Shown here: piece after piece, positions 8,300-19,100 of the stretch
Layout of the letters: every line of letters begins with the position of its first letter
Position numbering within the stretch: position 1 is the stretch's first letter
Origin: Alphaproteobacteria bacterium
GTDB taxonomy: Bacteria > Pseudomonadota > Alphaproteobacteria > UBA9219
Direction: 5' to 3'
Length of the DNA stretch: 64,000 nucleotides
Assembly (NCBI GenBank): GCA_009779745.1
Contig: WRDR01000005.1
Span: 26,726-90,725 of the forward strand
Program-made: the position numbers and the translations under genes
The notes under the pieces: model-generated
Told to the model about the DNA's origin: nothing
Seen by the model: the letters and a program-made list of their open reading frames with translations, nothing else
The model's database searches: none

Positions 8300-8743
8300 T
8301 TATTCTCCCAGTTGCGGTTCGTCCTTAGATTCCAAAGCCTTTTTAGCCTCGTGAATAGCGCGCTGTTTTGCTCCTTTGGCTTCAACGTCTCTGTCCACCA
8401 GTTCTACCAGTCCCATAGCTGCCGCATCTCCGTAGCGGAATCCAGCCTTGAGTACACGGGTATAACCGCCGTTCCTGTCCTTGTAGCGAGGAGCTATAAC
8501 ATCGAACAATTTCTTCACTATAGCCTCATCTCTCAGCTTTGACAAGGCTCTCTTGCGATTTGCCAGCCCACCCTTCTTCGCTATAGTTATCAGCTTCTCA
8601 ACTACAGAGCGTATTTCCTTAGCCTTAGGCAGCGTAGTCTTTATCTGTTCATGCTCTATTAAAGCAACTGCCATGTTAGAAAACATAGCCTTACGATGTG
8701 TTGACGTTACGCCTAATTTACGATGACCATTACCATGACGCAT
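8300..8743 (-). CDS. rplQ: 50S ribosomal protein L17
   Basis: 147 residues; begins [20 protein letters not shown], the L17 hallmark, with the acidic/Lys-rich C-terminal tail common in Alphaproteobacteria. L17 sits near the exit tunnel of the large subunit. Fourth gene of the rpsM-rpsK-rpoA-rplQ cluster, 133 bases after rpoA. Confidence 0.97.
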   Translation of the reverse strand: MRHGNGHRKLGVTSTHRKAMFSNMAVALIEHEQIKTTLPKAKEIRSVVEKLITIAKKGGLANRKRALSKLRDEAIVKKLFDVIAPRYKDRNGGYTRVLKAGFRYGDAAAMGLVELVDRDVEAKGAKQRAIHEAKKALESKDEPQLGE

Positions 8744-8876
8744 GACTTGTCTCCTTTCAAAGCATGGGTTCTGTGATGTTGTCTTATCATGCCTAAGACT
8801 ATCTTTCAGAACTCCGATTAAAAACTGTTTCGCCTATGACCAACTAGTACGAAACCTTTATTTCCACTCTCAACTC

Positions 8877-9896
8877 TTATTGAAACGGGTCTTCAACTTT
8901 CCTTGCCAGCTCTTCTATATTCTCCGGCGGCCAGTTCGGAATCTGCATTCCTAATGACAGCTCCATCTGCGCCAGCACTTCCTTAATCTCATTCAGACTC
9001 TTGCGTCCGAAGTTAGGAGTACGCAGCATCTCGCTCTCAGTCTTCTGTACCAAATCACCGATATAAACGATGTTGTCGTTCTTCAAGCAATTTGCGGATC
9101 TTACTGACAGTTCAAGCTCGTCTACCTTACGCAGCAGGTTGCGGTTGAACGGCAGCTCTTGCGCTTCTTCAGCAGCCGAAGTTGCCTGACTCGGCTCTTC
9201 AAAATTAATGAAGAATTGTAATTGATCCTGAAGAATCCTAGCTGCAATAGCTACTGCATCTTCCGGCGATACAGACCCGTCCGTTTCTACTGTCATAGAG
9301 AGCCTGTCATAATCCGTCACCTGACCCACACGGCTGTGCTCGACCTTATAGGATACCTTCTTGACCGGGCTGAACAGCGCATCAACCGGCAGCAGTCCTA
9401 TCGGAGTGTCTTCTTTACGCAGTGCCGTAGCCGGTATGTATCCTCTACCGGTCTCTACAGTCAATTCCATGTTCAGCTTAGCATTGGAATCAAGCGTGCA
9501 AATGACTAAATCCGGATTCATTATCACAACATCGTAAGCCATCTCTATCTGAGAGGCTTTTACTTCTCCGGGACCTTCTGCTTTTAATTTCAAGCGTCTT
9601 GGCGTTCCGGTTTCAGAACGCAGAGCCAAGCCCTTCAAGTTCAGTACTATATCCGTTACGTCTTCTCTTATTCCGGGAATAGAGGAGAACTCGTGCAGGA
9701 CTCCTTCAATCTGCACATACGTTACGGCAGTACCTTGTAAAGATGATAACAAAACCCGCCTTAACGAATTTCCTAAAGTCATTCCAAAACCGCGCTCCAG
9801 CGGCTCTACTACCAACGTAGCGATATTAGGCTCATTCTCATTACCCTGAACAGTTTTTGTCGGCTGAATAAGCGACGTCCAATTCTTTTGCAACAC
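8877..9896 (-). CDS. rpoA: RNA polymerase alpha subunit
   Basis: 339 residues, the usual alphaproteobacterial size. The N-terminal domain has [20 protein letters not shown] (dimerisation and beta-binding). After a linker near residue 240, the C-terminal domain carries [19 protein letters not shown] and [17 protein letters not shown], the DNA- and activator-binding alpha-CTD. Part of the ribosomal cluster, 109 bases after rpsK. Confidence 0.98.
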   Translation of the reverse strand: MLQKNWTSLIQPTKTVQGNENEPNIATLVVEPLERGFGMTLGNSLRRVLLSSLQGTAVTYVQIEGVLHEFSSIPGIREDVTDIVLNLKGLALRSETGTPRRLKLKAEGPGEVKASQIEMAYDVVIMNPDLVICTLDSNAKLNMELTVETGRGYIPATALRKEDTPIGLLPVDALFSPVKKVSYKVEHSRVGQVTDYDRLSMTVETDGSVSPEDAVAIAARILQDQLQFFINFEEPSQATSAAEEAQELPFNRNLLRKVDELELSVRSANCLKNDNIVYIGDLVQKTESEMLRTPNFGRKSLNEIKEVLAQMELSLGMQIPNWPPENIEELARKVEDPFQ

Positions 9897-10005
9897 GGCT
9901 TTACCCTTTCCAGTTTTGTTATATTTTTTTCAATCCCTTGCTCTGCCACATCAAACGGCAGGTCTCGGGCATATACTTTTTATCCTTATCTTTGCATTAA
10001 ACCCA

Positions 10006-10416
10006 CTATACCCTGCGCCTCTTCTTAGGACGGCATCCGTTATGCGGCACAGGCGTAACATCTCTTATCGTTGTAATAGAAAATCCTACTGTCTGTAAGG
10101 CTCTTAGAGCAGACTCACGTCCGGATCCGGGTCCCTTGACTTCGACCTCAAGCACCTTGACTCCGTGTTCCGCTGCTTTTTTGCCGGCATCTTCGGCGCA
10201 CATCTGAGCCGCATACGGCGTAGATTTGCGGGATCCCTTAAATCCCATAAGTCCGGCTGACGACCACGCTATAGTATTGCCCTGAGCATCTGCTATCGTA
10301 ATAATAGTGTTGTTAAAACTAGCATTGATATGAGCTATACCGTTTACTATGTTTTTTCTTTCTTTGCGGCGGCGGATAGCCGTCCCTTTATCTTTACCCT
10401 TTTTTTCTGCAGCCAT
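10006..10416 (-). CDS. rpsK: 30S ribosomal protein S11
   Basis: 136 residues. Core S11 sequence [20 protein letters not shown] and the C-terminal [17 protein letters not shown] are both intact. S11 lines the platform near the mRNA exit. Lies 109 bases after rpsM in the same direction. Confidence 0.98.
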   Translation of the reverse strand: MAAEKKGKDKGTAIRRRKERKNIVNGIAHINASFNNTIITIADAQGNTIAWSSAGLMGFKGSRKSTPYAAQMCAEDAGKKAAEHGVKVLEVEVKGPGSGRESALRALQTVGFSITTIRDVTPVPHNGCRPKKRRRV

Positions 10417-10525
10417 AATATTTTTCCTTACTCGTTACTCCTTTCAAGCATAAAACTACGCTCGAAAAGTATGCCATTTATCCCGCCAGAAGCAACCCAA
10501 ATCCGAATTCCGGATTCAACCGTAG

Positions 10526-10906
10526 CTACTTCTTTGTTGCGATCTTCTTGCCGGCAATAGGCTTTGCCTTCCCTTTACGCGTTCTCGCATTAGTATGCGT
10601 TCTTTGTCCGCGCACAGGAAGACCTTTACGATGCCTCAGACCGCGATAGCAGCCTAAATCCATCAATCTCTTTATATTCATAGAAACATCTCTGCGTAAA
10701 TCACCTTCTACCTTGACGTGCTTGTCAATGTCTTCACGCAACTTTAAAATCTCGCCCTCAGTAAGCTGATTAACACGCTTAGTTGATTCTATGCCGGTAC
10801 GAGCACAGATTTCCAGTGCATTAGTAGGACCGACACCATATATGTAACGCAAAGCTATATGCAAAGGCTTTGCGGCTGGAATATTAACACCTGCTATACG
10901 AGCCAC
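10526..10906 (-). CDS. rpsM: 30S ribosomal protein S13
   Basis: 126 residues; begins [19 protein letters not shown] and ends with the basic tail after [24 protein letters not shown]13 is in the small-subunit head and touches P-site tRNA. It is the first gene of the cluster here: upstream come unknown genes rather than secY and adk, the usual neighbours. Confidence 0.98.
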   Translation of the reverse strand: MARIAGVNIPAAKPLHIALRYIYGVGPTNALEICARTGIESTKRVNQLTEGEILKLREDIDKHVKVEGDLRRDVSMNIKRLMDLGCYRGLRHRKGLPVRGQRTHTNARTRKGKAKPIAGKKIATKK

Positions 10907-11060
10907 TTTGATTCTCCAAAAAACAACAAAAAAACCAATCAGTATTGAATTAAATCAACACCAATTAGAAAAAACATACTCTTAGAACCGCACTCTATAC
11001 CATGCATAATATAAATTCTCAACAAAAAAATCTCCTTTTTTCCCCTAAAAGTGATTTTTA

Positions 11061-11492
11061 CTATAAATGTAATGTATTGCGTATCCCGCGCCTAACAAAA
11101 GAACCGTTAAGATGCTTAATAGCAGCGTCATTCTTAGCTTTAACCTTTTGCAGAAAAGCGTTATCCAGCTTCTCCCCCCCACTATACTTTGCCTGCATTT
11201 CGGCATGTTGATACAAATTTATCAACAGCCCAATTCTCCTAGCAGTTATTTTAGGGTCAGCTCTTCTTTTCCACACCAGATCGCTAACACGGTTGTATAC
11301 CTGTTGTGAGCTTTCATACTCAGACTCAGTAAAAAGATGATTCATCTCTAGGCGCGCATATATTGGACTACAGAAACTTTTCATCTTCTGATACGCAATT
11401 AGTAACTCATAAAGTCTTTCTGCTCTGTCTTGGTTGTATTTTTTTATGTCTCTGTCCTCTTTGTAAGTACACACAGCGGAAATTATAGACAT
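11061..11492 (-). CDS. hypothetical protein
   Basis: About 143 residues, mostly helical and charged, no signal peptide or membrane segment. ATG at 11492 has AAAGGG six bases upstream; a GTG at 11513 overlapping the stop of the upstream gene (GTGA) is the alternative start. It is coupled to the exported protein gene upstream, so both may serve one process. I do not recognise the family. Repeated YQ/Y-rich helices (LYELLIAYQKMKSF, LINLYQHAEMQAKY) are the main visible pattern. Confidence 0.6.
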   Translation of the reverse strand: MSIISAVCTYKEDRDIKKYNQDRAERLYELLIAYQKMKSFCSPIYARLEMNHLFTESEYESSQQVYNRVSDLVWKRRADPKITARRIGLLINLYQHAEMQAKYSGGEKLDNAFLQKVKAKNDAAIKHLNGSFVRRGIRNTLHL

Positions 11493-11509
11493 GACATACC
11501 CTTTCATTT

Positions 11510-12361
11510 TCACGGATTATACGTATACAACAGCCTGGTTCTGTCGGGATCTTCGAAAAACTGTATGGAATCCAGTTTCGCATTCAGTCTTACGTCTTTA
11601 GCACTATTGTTCTTGCCTTGAATGTATCTGGGCTTGATGCTTCCGAAAAAATCCGTTTCTTTTACAAAAGGCACCACGTAGGAAATACTCATGTTATAAG
11701 TAACAAACAGAACTCTTTTCTTATTGTCAACCCTGTCCATTCTGTTCACTAGGATTTTTGCCTCTTTGTCAGTCATAGGCAAGCCTTCTAAATGAATATA
11801 AGCTGGAAATACTGCTCTGAAAATTTTAGGAAATACTCGCAGCTTTTCTTTTTCACAAATAAGGTCATTGTTTACGGTTACCAGCCTTATAGAGTTTATG
11901 CCGTCAATTGTGGTGTCTTCCGAGAAATAAAATATTCCGCTTCTAACATCATACCGCCCCAGCTTTATAGTCCCGTGGTATTTGAATCTGGAAGGATAAT
12001 TCTCTCTGTTTGCTTTAATGTGCACTTTCACAGCGTCCAGAACCTGTTCCCACTTAAAGTCATCAGGAAGGAAGGCTCTTACAAGATCGCACTCCGTTAT
12101 AAAAGCATAGTCTTGGATTATATCTCTGTCTTCTACGTCAAGAGCATTGAACTTAAACATAGCGTCTATCACGTTTTGCAAAGAGATTTCAAAGTACTCG
12201 CCTTGATTTTCATCTTCGGAAACAGAAGCAGCATCTTCGCTTGCCTCCGTATCAACAGGCACTTGTTCTTGGGCAAATGCGGGATTATATCCCCCAAGCG
12301 AAACAATCAGAAAAAATGCTAATAGTATATTTTTCATGCTGCACATTACTCCTATGTTCAT
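11510..12361 (-). CDS. exported protein, DUF4852-like
   Basis: 283 residues with a clear Sec signal peptide (KNILLAFFLIVSLGG...AFA-Q), hence periplasmic. The mature part has an acidic low-complexity stretch and then a ~230-residue domain with FEISLQNVIDAMFKFNALD and LVTVNNDLICEKEKLRVFPK. It resembles what I recall of DUF4852 proteins, common in Alphaproteobacteria; this is from memory and could be wrong. ATG at 12361 is preceded by AGGAGGG five bases upstream; a second ATG nine codons in also has GGAG. Operon with the following small gene. Confidence 0.65.
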   Translation of the reverse strand: MNIGVMCSMKNILLAFFLIVSLGGYNPAFAQEQVPVDTEASEDAASVSEDENQGEYFEISLQNVIDAMFKFNALDVEDRDIIQDYAFITECDLVRAFLPDDFKWEQVLDAVKVHIKANRENYPSRFKYHGTIKLGRYDVRSGIFYFSEDTTIDGINSIRLVTVNNDLICEKEKLRVFPKIFRAVFPAYIHLEGLPMTDKEAKILVNRMDRVDNKKRVLFVTYNMSISYVVPFVKETDFFGSIKPRYIQGKNNSAKDVRLNAKLDSIQFFEDPDRTRLLYTYNP

Positions 12362-12422
12362 TATACCCTCCTTTTATTTAATAAATAGTTTCCTTCTTAT
12401 ATCTTATTGGTTATAATAGGTT

Positions 12423-12914
12423 ATGAAACACTCAGAAGACAAAAGAACCTACACCGCTCAAAAAGCCGCTGTGTCTGTGAACAAAATAGCCAAACAGCAC
12501 GCCGGTAAAGACTGGGAATTGTATGCGGACTTGATAAAATACTGGGACGCTATCATGGGCAAAGAGCTGGCTCAGTGCACCTATCCGGTGGATATATCTT
12601 TCCCCTATCAGCCTTATGAAAAGCACAGAAAAAACGGAACCTTAACCATTAAACTGCCTAAAGGGTTAGCTATGGAATTCTCTTTCAGGCTGGAAAACAT
12701 AAAGCAAAGGGTTAACAAGTATATCGGATATAATGCTTTTGCCAACATAAAGCTGGAAAATTGCAGCGAATACGTCCCTGCTCCCAAAAAAGAGTATAAA
12801 CTGTCCGATGAAGATGTTAATGATGTAAAACAGCTATCATCAGAGATTAATGACCCGGAGCTTAGGTCTGCTGTTGAAAAGCTGGGTTTTTCTTTGAAAG
12901 GAACTCCATTATGA
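12423..12914 (+). CDS. dciA: DUF721 / DciA-family protein
   Basis: 163 residues. The N-terminal ~110 residues have the DciA (DUF721) pattern: helix, W-x-x-x-x-G (YWDAIMGKELAQCTYPVDI), then a basic strand region (NGTLTIKLPKGLAMEFSFR) and helix (RVNKYIGYNAFANIKLE). DciA recruits and loads the replicative helicase in bacteria without DnaC. The C-terminal tail LSSEINDPELRSAVEKLG is the conserved short helix of the alphaproteobacterial form. Overlaps the next gene by four bases (ATGA). Confidence 0.82.
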   Translation: MKHSEDKRTYTAQKAAVSVNKIAKQHAGKDWELYADLIKYWDAIMGKELAQCTYPVDISFPYQPYEKHRKNGTLTIKLPKGLAMEFSFRLENIKQRVNKYIGYNAFANIKLENCSEYVPAPKKEYKLSDEDVNDVKQLSSEINDPELRSAVEKLGFSLKGTPL

Positions 12915-13627
12915 AAAAACCATATCATTCAATTCCTATCCGTGAGTGCGGAGAAAAAATGCTGCCTATCCCTTCGGATATTTTTTGCTTAGGTATCCCT
13001 CATATTTACGAGGTTCTAGGTGCTCCTTATAATGGAGCAACTCCTTGGATGCTGAGAGAGGGTGTTCTGGCATCTCTTATAGCTGCCCAGAAGCGTCTTA
13101 GTGCTATAAAACCCGGCTGGAAGATAAAACTAAGCGATGCCTATAGACCTATCAGCGTTCAAAAATTTATGGTTGACCTCGAGATGCAGAAACAAGCAAC
13201 GGATATGGGGCTGGATTTTCAAAACCTTTCCGAAGAAGAACATAAGATAGTAACAGAAAAAGTACTGCACTTTTGGGCGATACCTAGTGATGATCCTTTA
13301 TCTCCTCCGCCCCATAGTACCGGTGCTGCTTTTGACTGTACTATTATAGACGAATACGGCAAGGAGATCGATACTGGCTCTTATATTGATGATTTTAGCG
13401 AAAAAGCCTCTCCTGATTTCTTTGCAAACGCTCAAGACGCTGCTTCACAGCATTGCCATTCTATGCGGCAGCTCCTCAAAACAATCCTAACAGCGGAAGG
13501 TTTTGTCCAGTTCCACAACGAGTGGTGGCATTTTTCCAAAGGAGATCAACTCTCTGTTTGGATAAAAAACCAGATGTTAAATGATTTTAAAGACTCTTTT
13601 GCTATTTATGGAAGAGTTGATACATAA
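12911..13627 (+). CDS. M15-family D-Ala-D-Ala dipeptidase (VanX-like)
   Basis: 238-residue zinc peptidase. Metal and catalytic signatures are present: SxxHxxGxAxD as PHSTGAAFD (His and Asp ligands), the ExxH as EWWH near the C-terminus, and the upstream SDAYRP strand with the transition-state Arg. Family members hydrolyse D-Ala-D-Ala for peptidoglycan recycling or cell-wall nutrient use. No signal peptide, so cytoplasmic like VanX and DdpX. Coupled to dciA by a four-base overlap. Confidence 0.88.
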   Translation: MKKPYHSIPIRECGEKMLPIPSDIFCLGIPHIYEVLGAPYNGATPWMLREGVLASLIAAQKRLSAIKPGWKIKLSDAYRPISVQKFMVDLEMQKQATDMGLDFQNLSEEEHKIVTEKVLHFWAIPSDDPLSPPPHSTGAAFDCTIIDEYGKEIDTGSYIDDFSEKASPDFFANAQDAASQHCHSMRQLLKTILTAEGFVQFHNEWWHFSKGDQLSVWIKNQMLNDFKDSFAIYGRVDT

Positions 13628-13642
13628 TATCATGGACACAAA

Positions 13643-14113
13643 ATGGATAAGCTAGAGGAATATAGAAAAAAAATCGAAGGTACGAATATTGATCCTGTTT
13701 CTTTCCTGTCTACGGATTATTTCAATACTTTCAACTCTGTAATCATGCTCATAGACATGCTGAAAGACGACCATACTCTTTTGGAAGAAATAGAAAATTG
13801 GGAATTTCTTACCTACCTAGAGCATTTTCAGCAAAGCACCTTAGATTTTGCTCCTCTTGCCATAGAGCTTTACGACTATGCCCCAAAGGACACCAGAGAC
13901 GCTTTAGAAAAAACTGCTTATAAGCTGAAAGAGATGATAGAAAGCGTTCCTGATATTATGAGGCAGAAGCTGGACGCAGAGACCGACACGAACGAATTCA
14001 CTTACGCAGCAAGTTTGCTGGCTGAACAAATCAAAAGCCTCATAGAAACGGGAAATTCTATTATACATAAAAATACTCTGGCTGTACAAGATGAGATTGA
14101 TAAATTGTTTTAG
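13643..14113 (+). CDS. hypothetical helical protein
   Basis: 156 residues, acidic, entirely helix-forming with no membrane segment, no cysteine and no recognisable motif. It has long amphipathic stretches such as DALEKTAYKLKEMIESV and AASLLAEQIKSLIE. Sits between the dipeptidase and yacG with gaps of 15 and 9 bases, so it is part of that operon. Function unknown. Confidence 0.6.
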   Translation: MDKLEEYRKKIEGTNIDPVSFLSTDYFNTFNSVIMLIDMLKDDHTLLEEIENWEFLTYLEHFQQSTLDFAPLAIELYDYAPKDTRDALEKTAYKLKEMIESVPDIMRQKLDAETDTNEFTYAASLLAEQIKSLIETGNSIIHKNTLAVQDEIDKLF

Positions 14114-14122
14114 GCGTATATC

Positions 14123-14314
14123 ATGGAAAAATCAGATAAAAACTCATGCCCGGTGTGCAAAAAGCCGGTTTCAGAGCAGTTTAAGCCCTTCTGCTCTATA
14201 CGGTGCGCTAACGTAGACCTTGGCAAGTGGTTCTCGGAGCATTATGTTATTCCGACAGATGTTAGTGAAGACGAGGAAAATAAACAAAACACTAGACAAT
14301 CAGAAAATCATTGA
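14123..14314 (+). CDS. yacG: DNA gyrase inhibitor YacG (zinc-binding)
   Basis: 63 residues with a four-cysteine zinc knuckle: CPVCKKPV ... CSIRC, then the YacG signature [16 protein letters not shown]. In E. coli YacG binds GyrB and blocks DNA binding by gyrase. The acidic tail is usual. Followed 25 bases later by tRNA-Phe. Confidence 0.88.
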   Translation: MEKSDKNSCPVCKKPVSEQFKPFCSIRCANVDLGKWFSEHYVIPTDVSEDEENKQNTRQSENH

Positions 14315-14339
14315 ATATAAAGTCTTGGCATTTCTTTTT

Positions 14340-14415
14340 GCCTGGGTAGCTCAGTTGGTAGAGCGAGGGACTGAAAATCCCTGTGTCGGCGGTTCAATTC
14401 CGTCCCCAGGCACCA
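14340..14415 (+). tRNA. tRNA-Phe (anticodon GAA)
   Basis: Full cloverleaf: acceptor GCCTGGG/CCCAGGC, D-arm GCTC..GAGC, anticodon arm GGGA-CTGAAAA-TCCC with GAA, T-loop TTCAATT, encoded CCA. Confidence 0.97.
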
Positions 14416-14430
14416 TTACATAAAAGGTAG

Positions 14431-14877
14431 ATGAACATGAAAACACCTTCCGATATAAAAAAAGACTTTGTCCAATCGGCAAAAGAAATTGCTTCAAGCA
14501 TCAAAAATAAGGCGGACTTAGAAAATCCTAAGATTGCGATGGCACTGGCAGCAACGCTGGTTGTAGCATCGGCTTTGATGCTGCTGAGCAGCCCTGATAC
14601 TGCGGTTGCGGCAACAGAGACATTGAGAGAGGGCCTGTCTCTTACCTTGACTCATGGGGTAACGCTTACGGAACACGGTATTCTGGATACCGGCATACAT
14701 TCGTGCCACCCATGCGCAAATGCGATAGGACATACAGATATTGGCGGAGGAATTTTTAATTTTGGGAATTTTAATGAAACTGAGCTGTTTAATGGAACAA
14801 CGATAGAGGAATATCTGCGTACAGCGGAAAGAACGGTATTTGCTCCCACTTTTAATCCCTCTCTTACCCTCGCCTAG
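14431..14877 (+). CDS. hypothetical single-pass membrane protein
   Basis: 148 residues. A basic, helical N-terminus (about 35 residues) precedes one hydrophobic segment (IAMALAATLVVASALMLL), so type II topology with an extracytoplasmic C-terminal part of ~90 residues is likely. The outer part is Thr/Gly/Asn-rich and has a CHPC pair (IHSCHPCANAIGH) with flanking histidines, which could hold metal or form a disulfide. ATG 14431 follows AAAGGT; ATG 14437 is also possible. No family recognised. Confidence 0.55.
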   Translation: MNMKTPSDIKKDFVQSAKEIASSIKNKADLENPKIAMALAATLVVASALMLLSSPDTAVAATETLREGLSLTLTHGVTLTEHGILDTGIHSCHPCANAIGHTDIGGGIFNFGNFNETELFNGTTIEEYLRTAERTVFAPTFNPSLTLA

Positions 14878-14883
14878 ATCCTA

Positions 14884-15921
14884 CTACCTCACCACATGAG
14901 GCTTAGGTATTTGCGCAAGGTCATACGGTGTTGCCTGATACACTAAATGCACCCAGTTCGAGTACATGCTTGCACACGGTCTCCATAAATTAATAGGCTC
15001 TTCATTAGGATTATCGTCCGGAAAATAATTCGCAGGCAGTCTCGCCGATTTAGATATTTTATTCTCCGCACCCGCTTTATTTCTCACATTTCTTTGTACA
15101 GGCTTTTCTGCTGCTGCTACTGCGCTGTCTCTGATGTACTCTTTTTTCAGCGTATCCGTATCGTACTCCGGATGCGCCAGAACATATACTCTTTTCGGAT
15201 ACAAATCCGCCCCCCTCTTCCCGGATTCTACTATTACATTTGGCCCCATTTCATATGAATCCGCTGCTATCTCCAGCTCTTTGCATGTTGCAATGTCTTT
15301 TCTGTTAGGCGTTTTCCACCTTGAAACAGGCATGAAAAATACATCTGCAAATCCGAATAATAGCCTTGTTTTATCGCTTGCTACTCTGTGAGGATATACT
15401 CCCCACAATTTCTTCTCTTGCTTATAACTGTTTATATCATGAAAATGCTTCATTGCCGCTTTTGCACCCCAGCACAAAAATAATGACGACAGCGCATTAG
15501 TTTCCGTCCAATCCAGTATCTTTGTTATTTCTTCCCATATATCTTCTTGTTCTACTCTGTCTTTAAGGGCATTCACTCCGGTTATAATCACACCGTCATA
15601 TTTGTTGTTTTTTATCTCGCTCCACGAGCTGTAAAACTTATTTACATGCTCCGCAGGCGTGTTTTTCGTCTGCTTTCCTTTTCTTACTGCTTCAATGTAA
15701 GAATCTGTAGCTGCAAAAGTTAATTTTACTTGCAGCGGCGTATATCCCAGCCAGCAAGACAGTTGTCTTTCCGTAGTTTGTTTTTCTGCCATAAGGTTTA
15801 TTATGGCTATTTCCAGCGGTCTGATGTCCTGCTTGTTTGCGATAGTCTCTTCAACAGCACTCAACGAGCCTACGGACGGCAAAAACGGATGTACACTTTC
15901 AGATCTAACTATTACAGGCAT
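14884..15921 (-). CDS. metA: homoserine O-acyltransferase (MetA family)
   Basis: 345 residues; activates homoserine with succinyl- or acetyl-CoA, the first committed step to methionine. Visible: MPVIVRSE start, RPLEIAIINLMAEKQTTE, LGYTPLQVKLTF, the catalytic Cys in SLFLCWGAKAAMKHF, and the His/Glu of YVLAHPEYD. The start at 15921 follows AAGGAG; a longer frame reaches 15990. Acyl specificity cannot be decided by eye, and many MetA proteins outside enterics use acetyl-CoA. Convergent with the preceding membrane-protein gene, only six bases apart. Confidence 0.93.
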   Translation of the reverse strand: MPVIVRSESVHPFLPSVGSLSAVEETIANKQDIRPLEIAIINLMAEKQTTERQLSCWLGYTPLQVKLTFAATDSYIEAVRKGKQTKNTPAEHVNKFYSSWSEIKNNKYDGVIITGVNALKDRVEQEDIWEEITKILDWTETNALSSLFLCWGAKAAMKHFHDINSYKQEKKLWGVYPHRVASDKTRLLFGFADVFFMPVSRWKTPNRKDIATCKELEIAADSYEMGPNVIVESGKRGADLYPKRVYVLAHPEYDTDTLKKEYIRDSAVAAAEKPVQRNVRNKAGAENKISKSARLPANYFPDDNPNEEPINLWRPCASMYSNWVHLVYQATPYDLAQIPKPHVVR

Positions 15922-15999
15922 ATCTTTCTTCTCCTTATTACGGCTATTGAATCTAGCTAATAACCCCCAAAAGTCCAGTCTAATCTGCACAAAAACTTT

Positions 16000-16026
16000 T
16001 TAAGTGCTTTGCTGCAAAAACACTTG
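16000..16026. repeat. palindromic motif TTAAGTGCTTTGC...AACACTTG, copy 1
   Basis: TTAAGTGCTTTGC then AAAAACACTTG forms an imperfect hairpin. A near-identical start and end occur at 22962-23000. Both lie in spacers after gene ends or starts. Confidence 0.4.
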
Positions 16027-16137
16027 TATTAACTATATTAAAATGTTTTAACTAAAAAAGCTGTAGAAAATTATAATTCTAATTAAATATTGCTTATTTT
16101 TTCATTCATTTTTATTTAAGAAATAGGATATTTTAAT

Positions 16138-19100
16138 ATGTACCTCTGCTGGACAGGAGCTAGAGCCTCCGACATAAGATATACGGGCAGCCTCTTTAAG
16201 GGTTCCTTCACGATATACGGAGACAACCGTAACGGTAATATTGCTTACTGTAATAATAACCCTGAAAGGCTTAATCATAATATTTTTCACCCAGAAGCAC
16301 AAGACTTTATAATAGAACGTCAGCTTGAATTGATTGAACGAGAGCCTGACTGCCGTTTTATGGCGTATGCTGCGAAATATGCCTATATCCAACCCAAAAG
16401 TATAATTGAGCGGACAGTTTGCCTTAATGACGAACAGTTATTGGAACAGCTTGACTACAAAATAATATTCAAAAAGTTCGCATCGGACACAATCCGCTCA
16501 ATAGAATATGACGTACAACAAGGTAAAAAATTGTCTTCGTCCAAGTTCCTGAAAGATATACTAGCCAAAGGTTCCCGTGCGGTTGTACAAAACCCGGACT
16601 CGCAAGGAGGACTCGGCACGTTCTTAATTGATGCGTCAAATACCGCTATTCTTGATACGTTAAGCCGAGACACAGAGTTTCTTGTTTCAAAATACATTGA
16701 GAACAATATACCGGTAAATGCTCATTGCGTTATCTATGATAAACATAGTTTGTACCTTCCGCCCTCAGTGCAGATTATACAAAACAAAGATAATCATCTT
16801 TTGTACAGCGGATCCGATTACATTGCCTATAGAGACATCCCTTTGGAGGCAACCCGTAAATTTGCAGAGCAGCTTGAATTGATATGCGATAAACTGCAAA
16901 AAGCCGGCTATCGCGGAGTTATAGGTTTTGATGCTATTGTTTCTCGTAACGATGTTTTTATCTGCGAGGCAAACCCTCGTTTTCAGAGTTCTACTCCTCC
17001 TCTTAACCGCGCATTACACGACAAAGGTCTGCCCAGCGTTCAGCACTTAAACCTTGAGGCATTCGGCATAATGGAAGCTGCTCCATACAAAGTTCCGTAC
17101 AGCCATTATGTTTTTATGAACGAGTTTAACGGTATTCACGCAAAACACGTAATGGATAACGCTGCCCTTTCATGGGAAAGCTCTAGTGACGGATTTATAG
17201 CAGGACAGCCTACAGAAGACCATGCCTATTTGTTCAATATGATATTTGATACTCAGATATGCTATGTGGACAGCTTTAATTTCAGTGCAAACCTTCACCC
17301 TGCCCTTGATGCTCCGCTGGCTGAGTGGCATAATACCATAACGGACACATCAGATTTATCCGCTATAAAAATATCGCTCGTAAATCAAGGAGTGATTGTT
17401 TCGGAAAATGCAAAAAAGTTTCTTTCGAGAAACTTTGAATATGAAAAATATTTTAATCTGGACTTGCTGCTGAATGAGCAATTCTTTGTTAACTGCCCTG
17501 TTGCCAATAAGTTCGCAAGCATATCTCCGTTTGTTCTGGATTGCAATCAGGACACGGAGCTTTTCGTATCGTATTACGGCAAAGTTTTGTTTGATAAAGT
17601 AGACTTTGTTCCAAAGCCTGTCCTGCCTATATCTATTACGTCAAACGGCGTTGATATGTACGATATAGCCTTTTTCTCTACCGACAGATTGAGATTGCAG
17701 CACTCTACTGTTTGTGTTTTTAACCAAGCATCAAAAGGTTGTACTTTTTGTGAAACATCTCTACATAACTTAGATTTAGATTTTGACGAGCAGGATATTA
17801 TGGAAACCATAGATGCTGTTTTTTCGCTGGAGCCTCTGCCTTTCAGACACATAATGATAGGCGGAAAATCAGACACAAGTAATAAAGGCAAGCAAATCAT
17901 ACTGAATATGTGCGCGAAAATCAGAAGTTATGATGCGCATATGCCTATATACTTAATGTGTCTGCCGCCGAAAAATCTGTCGGACATAGACGATTATTAT
18001 AATGCGGGAGTTACTGAATTCGGATTTAACCCTGAGACATTTGACAGAGATATCGCAAAACGCATAATGCCCGGAAAAGGCAAGATACCGTTTGAGCAGT
18101 ATCTTGATGCTTTGAAATATGCTTCCGGTTTGTGCAAGGAAAAAGGAGACGTAAAAGCCGCTTTCATCGTAGGGTTAGAGCCTCGTGAATCTCTTTTGCA
18201 AGGCGTGGAAGCAGTGTGCAAAGCAGGAGCAGCACCGATTTTATCTGCGTTCAGACCTGTGCCCGGAACTCCGATGGAGCATGTAGTGCCTCTAAGCTCT
18301 GAGGAGTTTTCGGACATAGCTAAAAAGGCGCAGCAAATCGCCGATAAGTATGGATTGTCATTAGGACCAAACTGTGTTCCTTGCCAAAACAATACTCTGA
18401 ACATTGTTCCTTCAATGCCAAAGCAGCAGCTTCTGCCTCAGCAGCTATTTGCCGCTGCTAAAGAGGCATCCTTTGATTTACGCAAATTAACCAAAGAAAT
18501 AAGAGCAAAAACTCCTCCGATATATATGCCTCCTGCACAGGCATGGCAGCAAGAAACCACAACTCTTTTAGTACTGGCTGGCGGAAGCTGCCGTTTTAAA
18601 GAAAAGAATTTCTGCACTATGTGCGATTACGGCTATGGAGAACCTATCAAAGCATCTGAAATTGAAAAGCAGCTGGACTCTGTGTTTTCCGCATTGAAAC
18701 AACCTATAAAGGATTTAGTGCTTCTCACATCAGGCAGTTTTCTTGATACTAAACAAATATCCAGAGATGTACTTTTTGAAACACTGAGATACGTCAAGCG
18801 CTTCGAGTGTGAAGCCATTATATTTGAAACACATTATGCGACCGTAAACAAAAGCATTTTGCAAGAATTGAAAGAACATTGCGGTAATGCGGAGATTGTT
18901 ATTGAACTGGGACTGGAATCCGCAGATGAGCATGTGCTTAAAAATTGCTTGAATAAGCCCATCGTGCTGAAACAGTTGGAAGAAAAAGTACGCCTTATCA
19001 AAGAAAACGGCTGCTACTTTAGTTTGAACGTACTTTTCGGAGCACCTTTCCTCACACCTTCTCAGCAAATTGACGATACCGTTAAAACAATAGAGTACGC

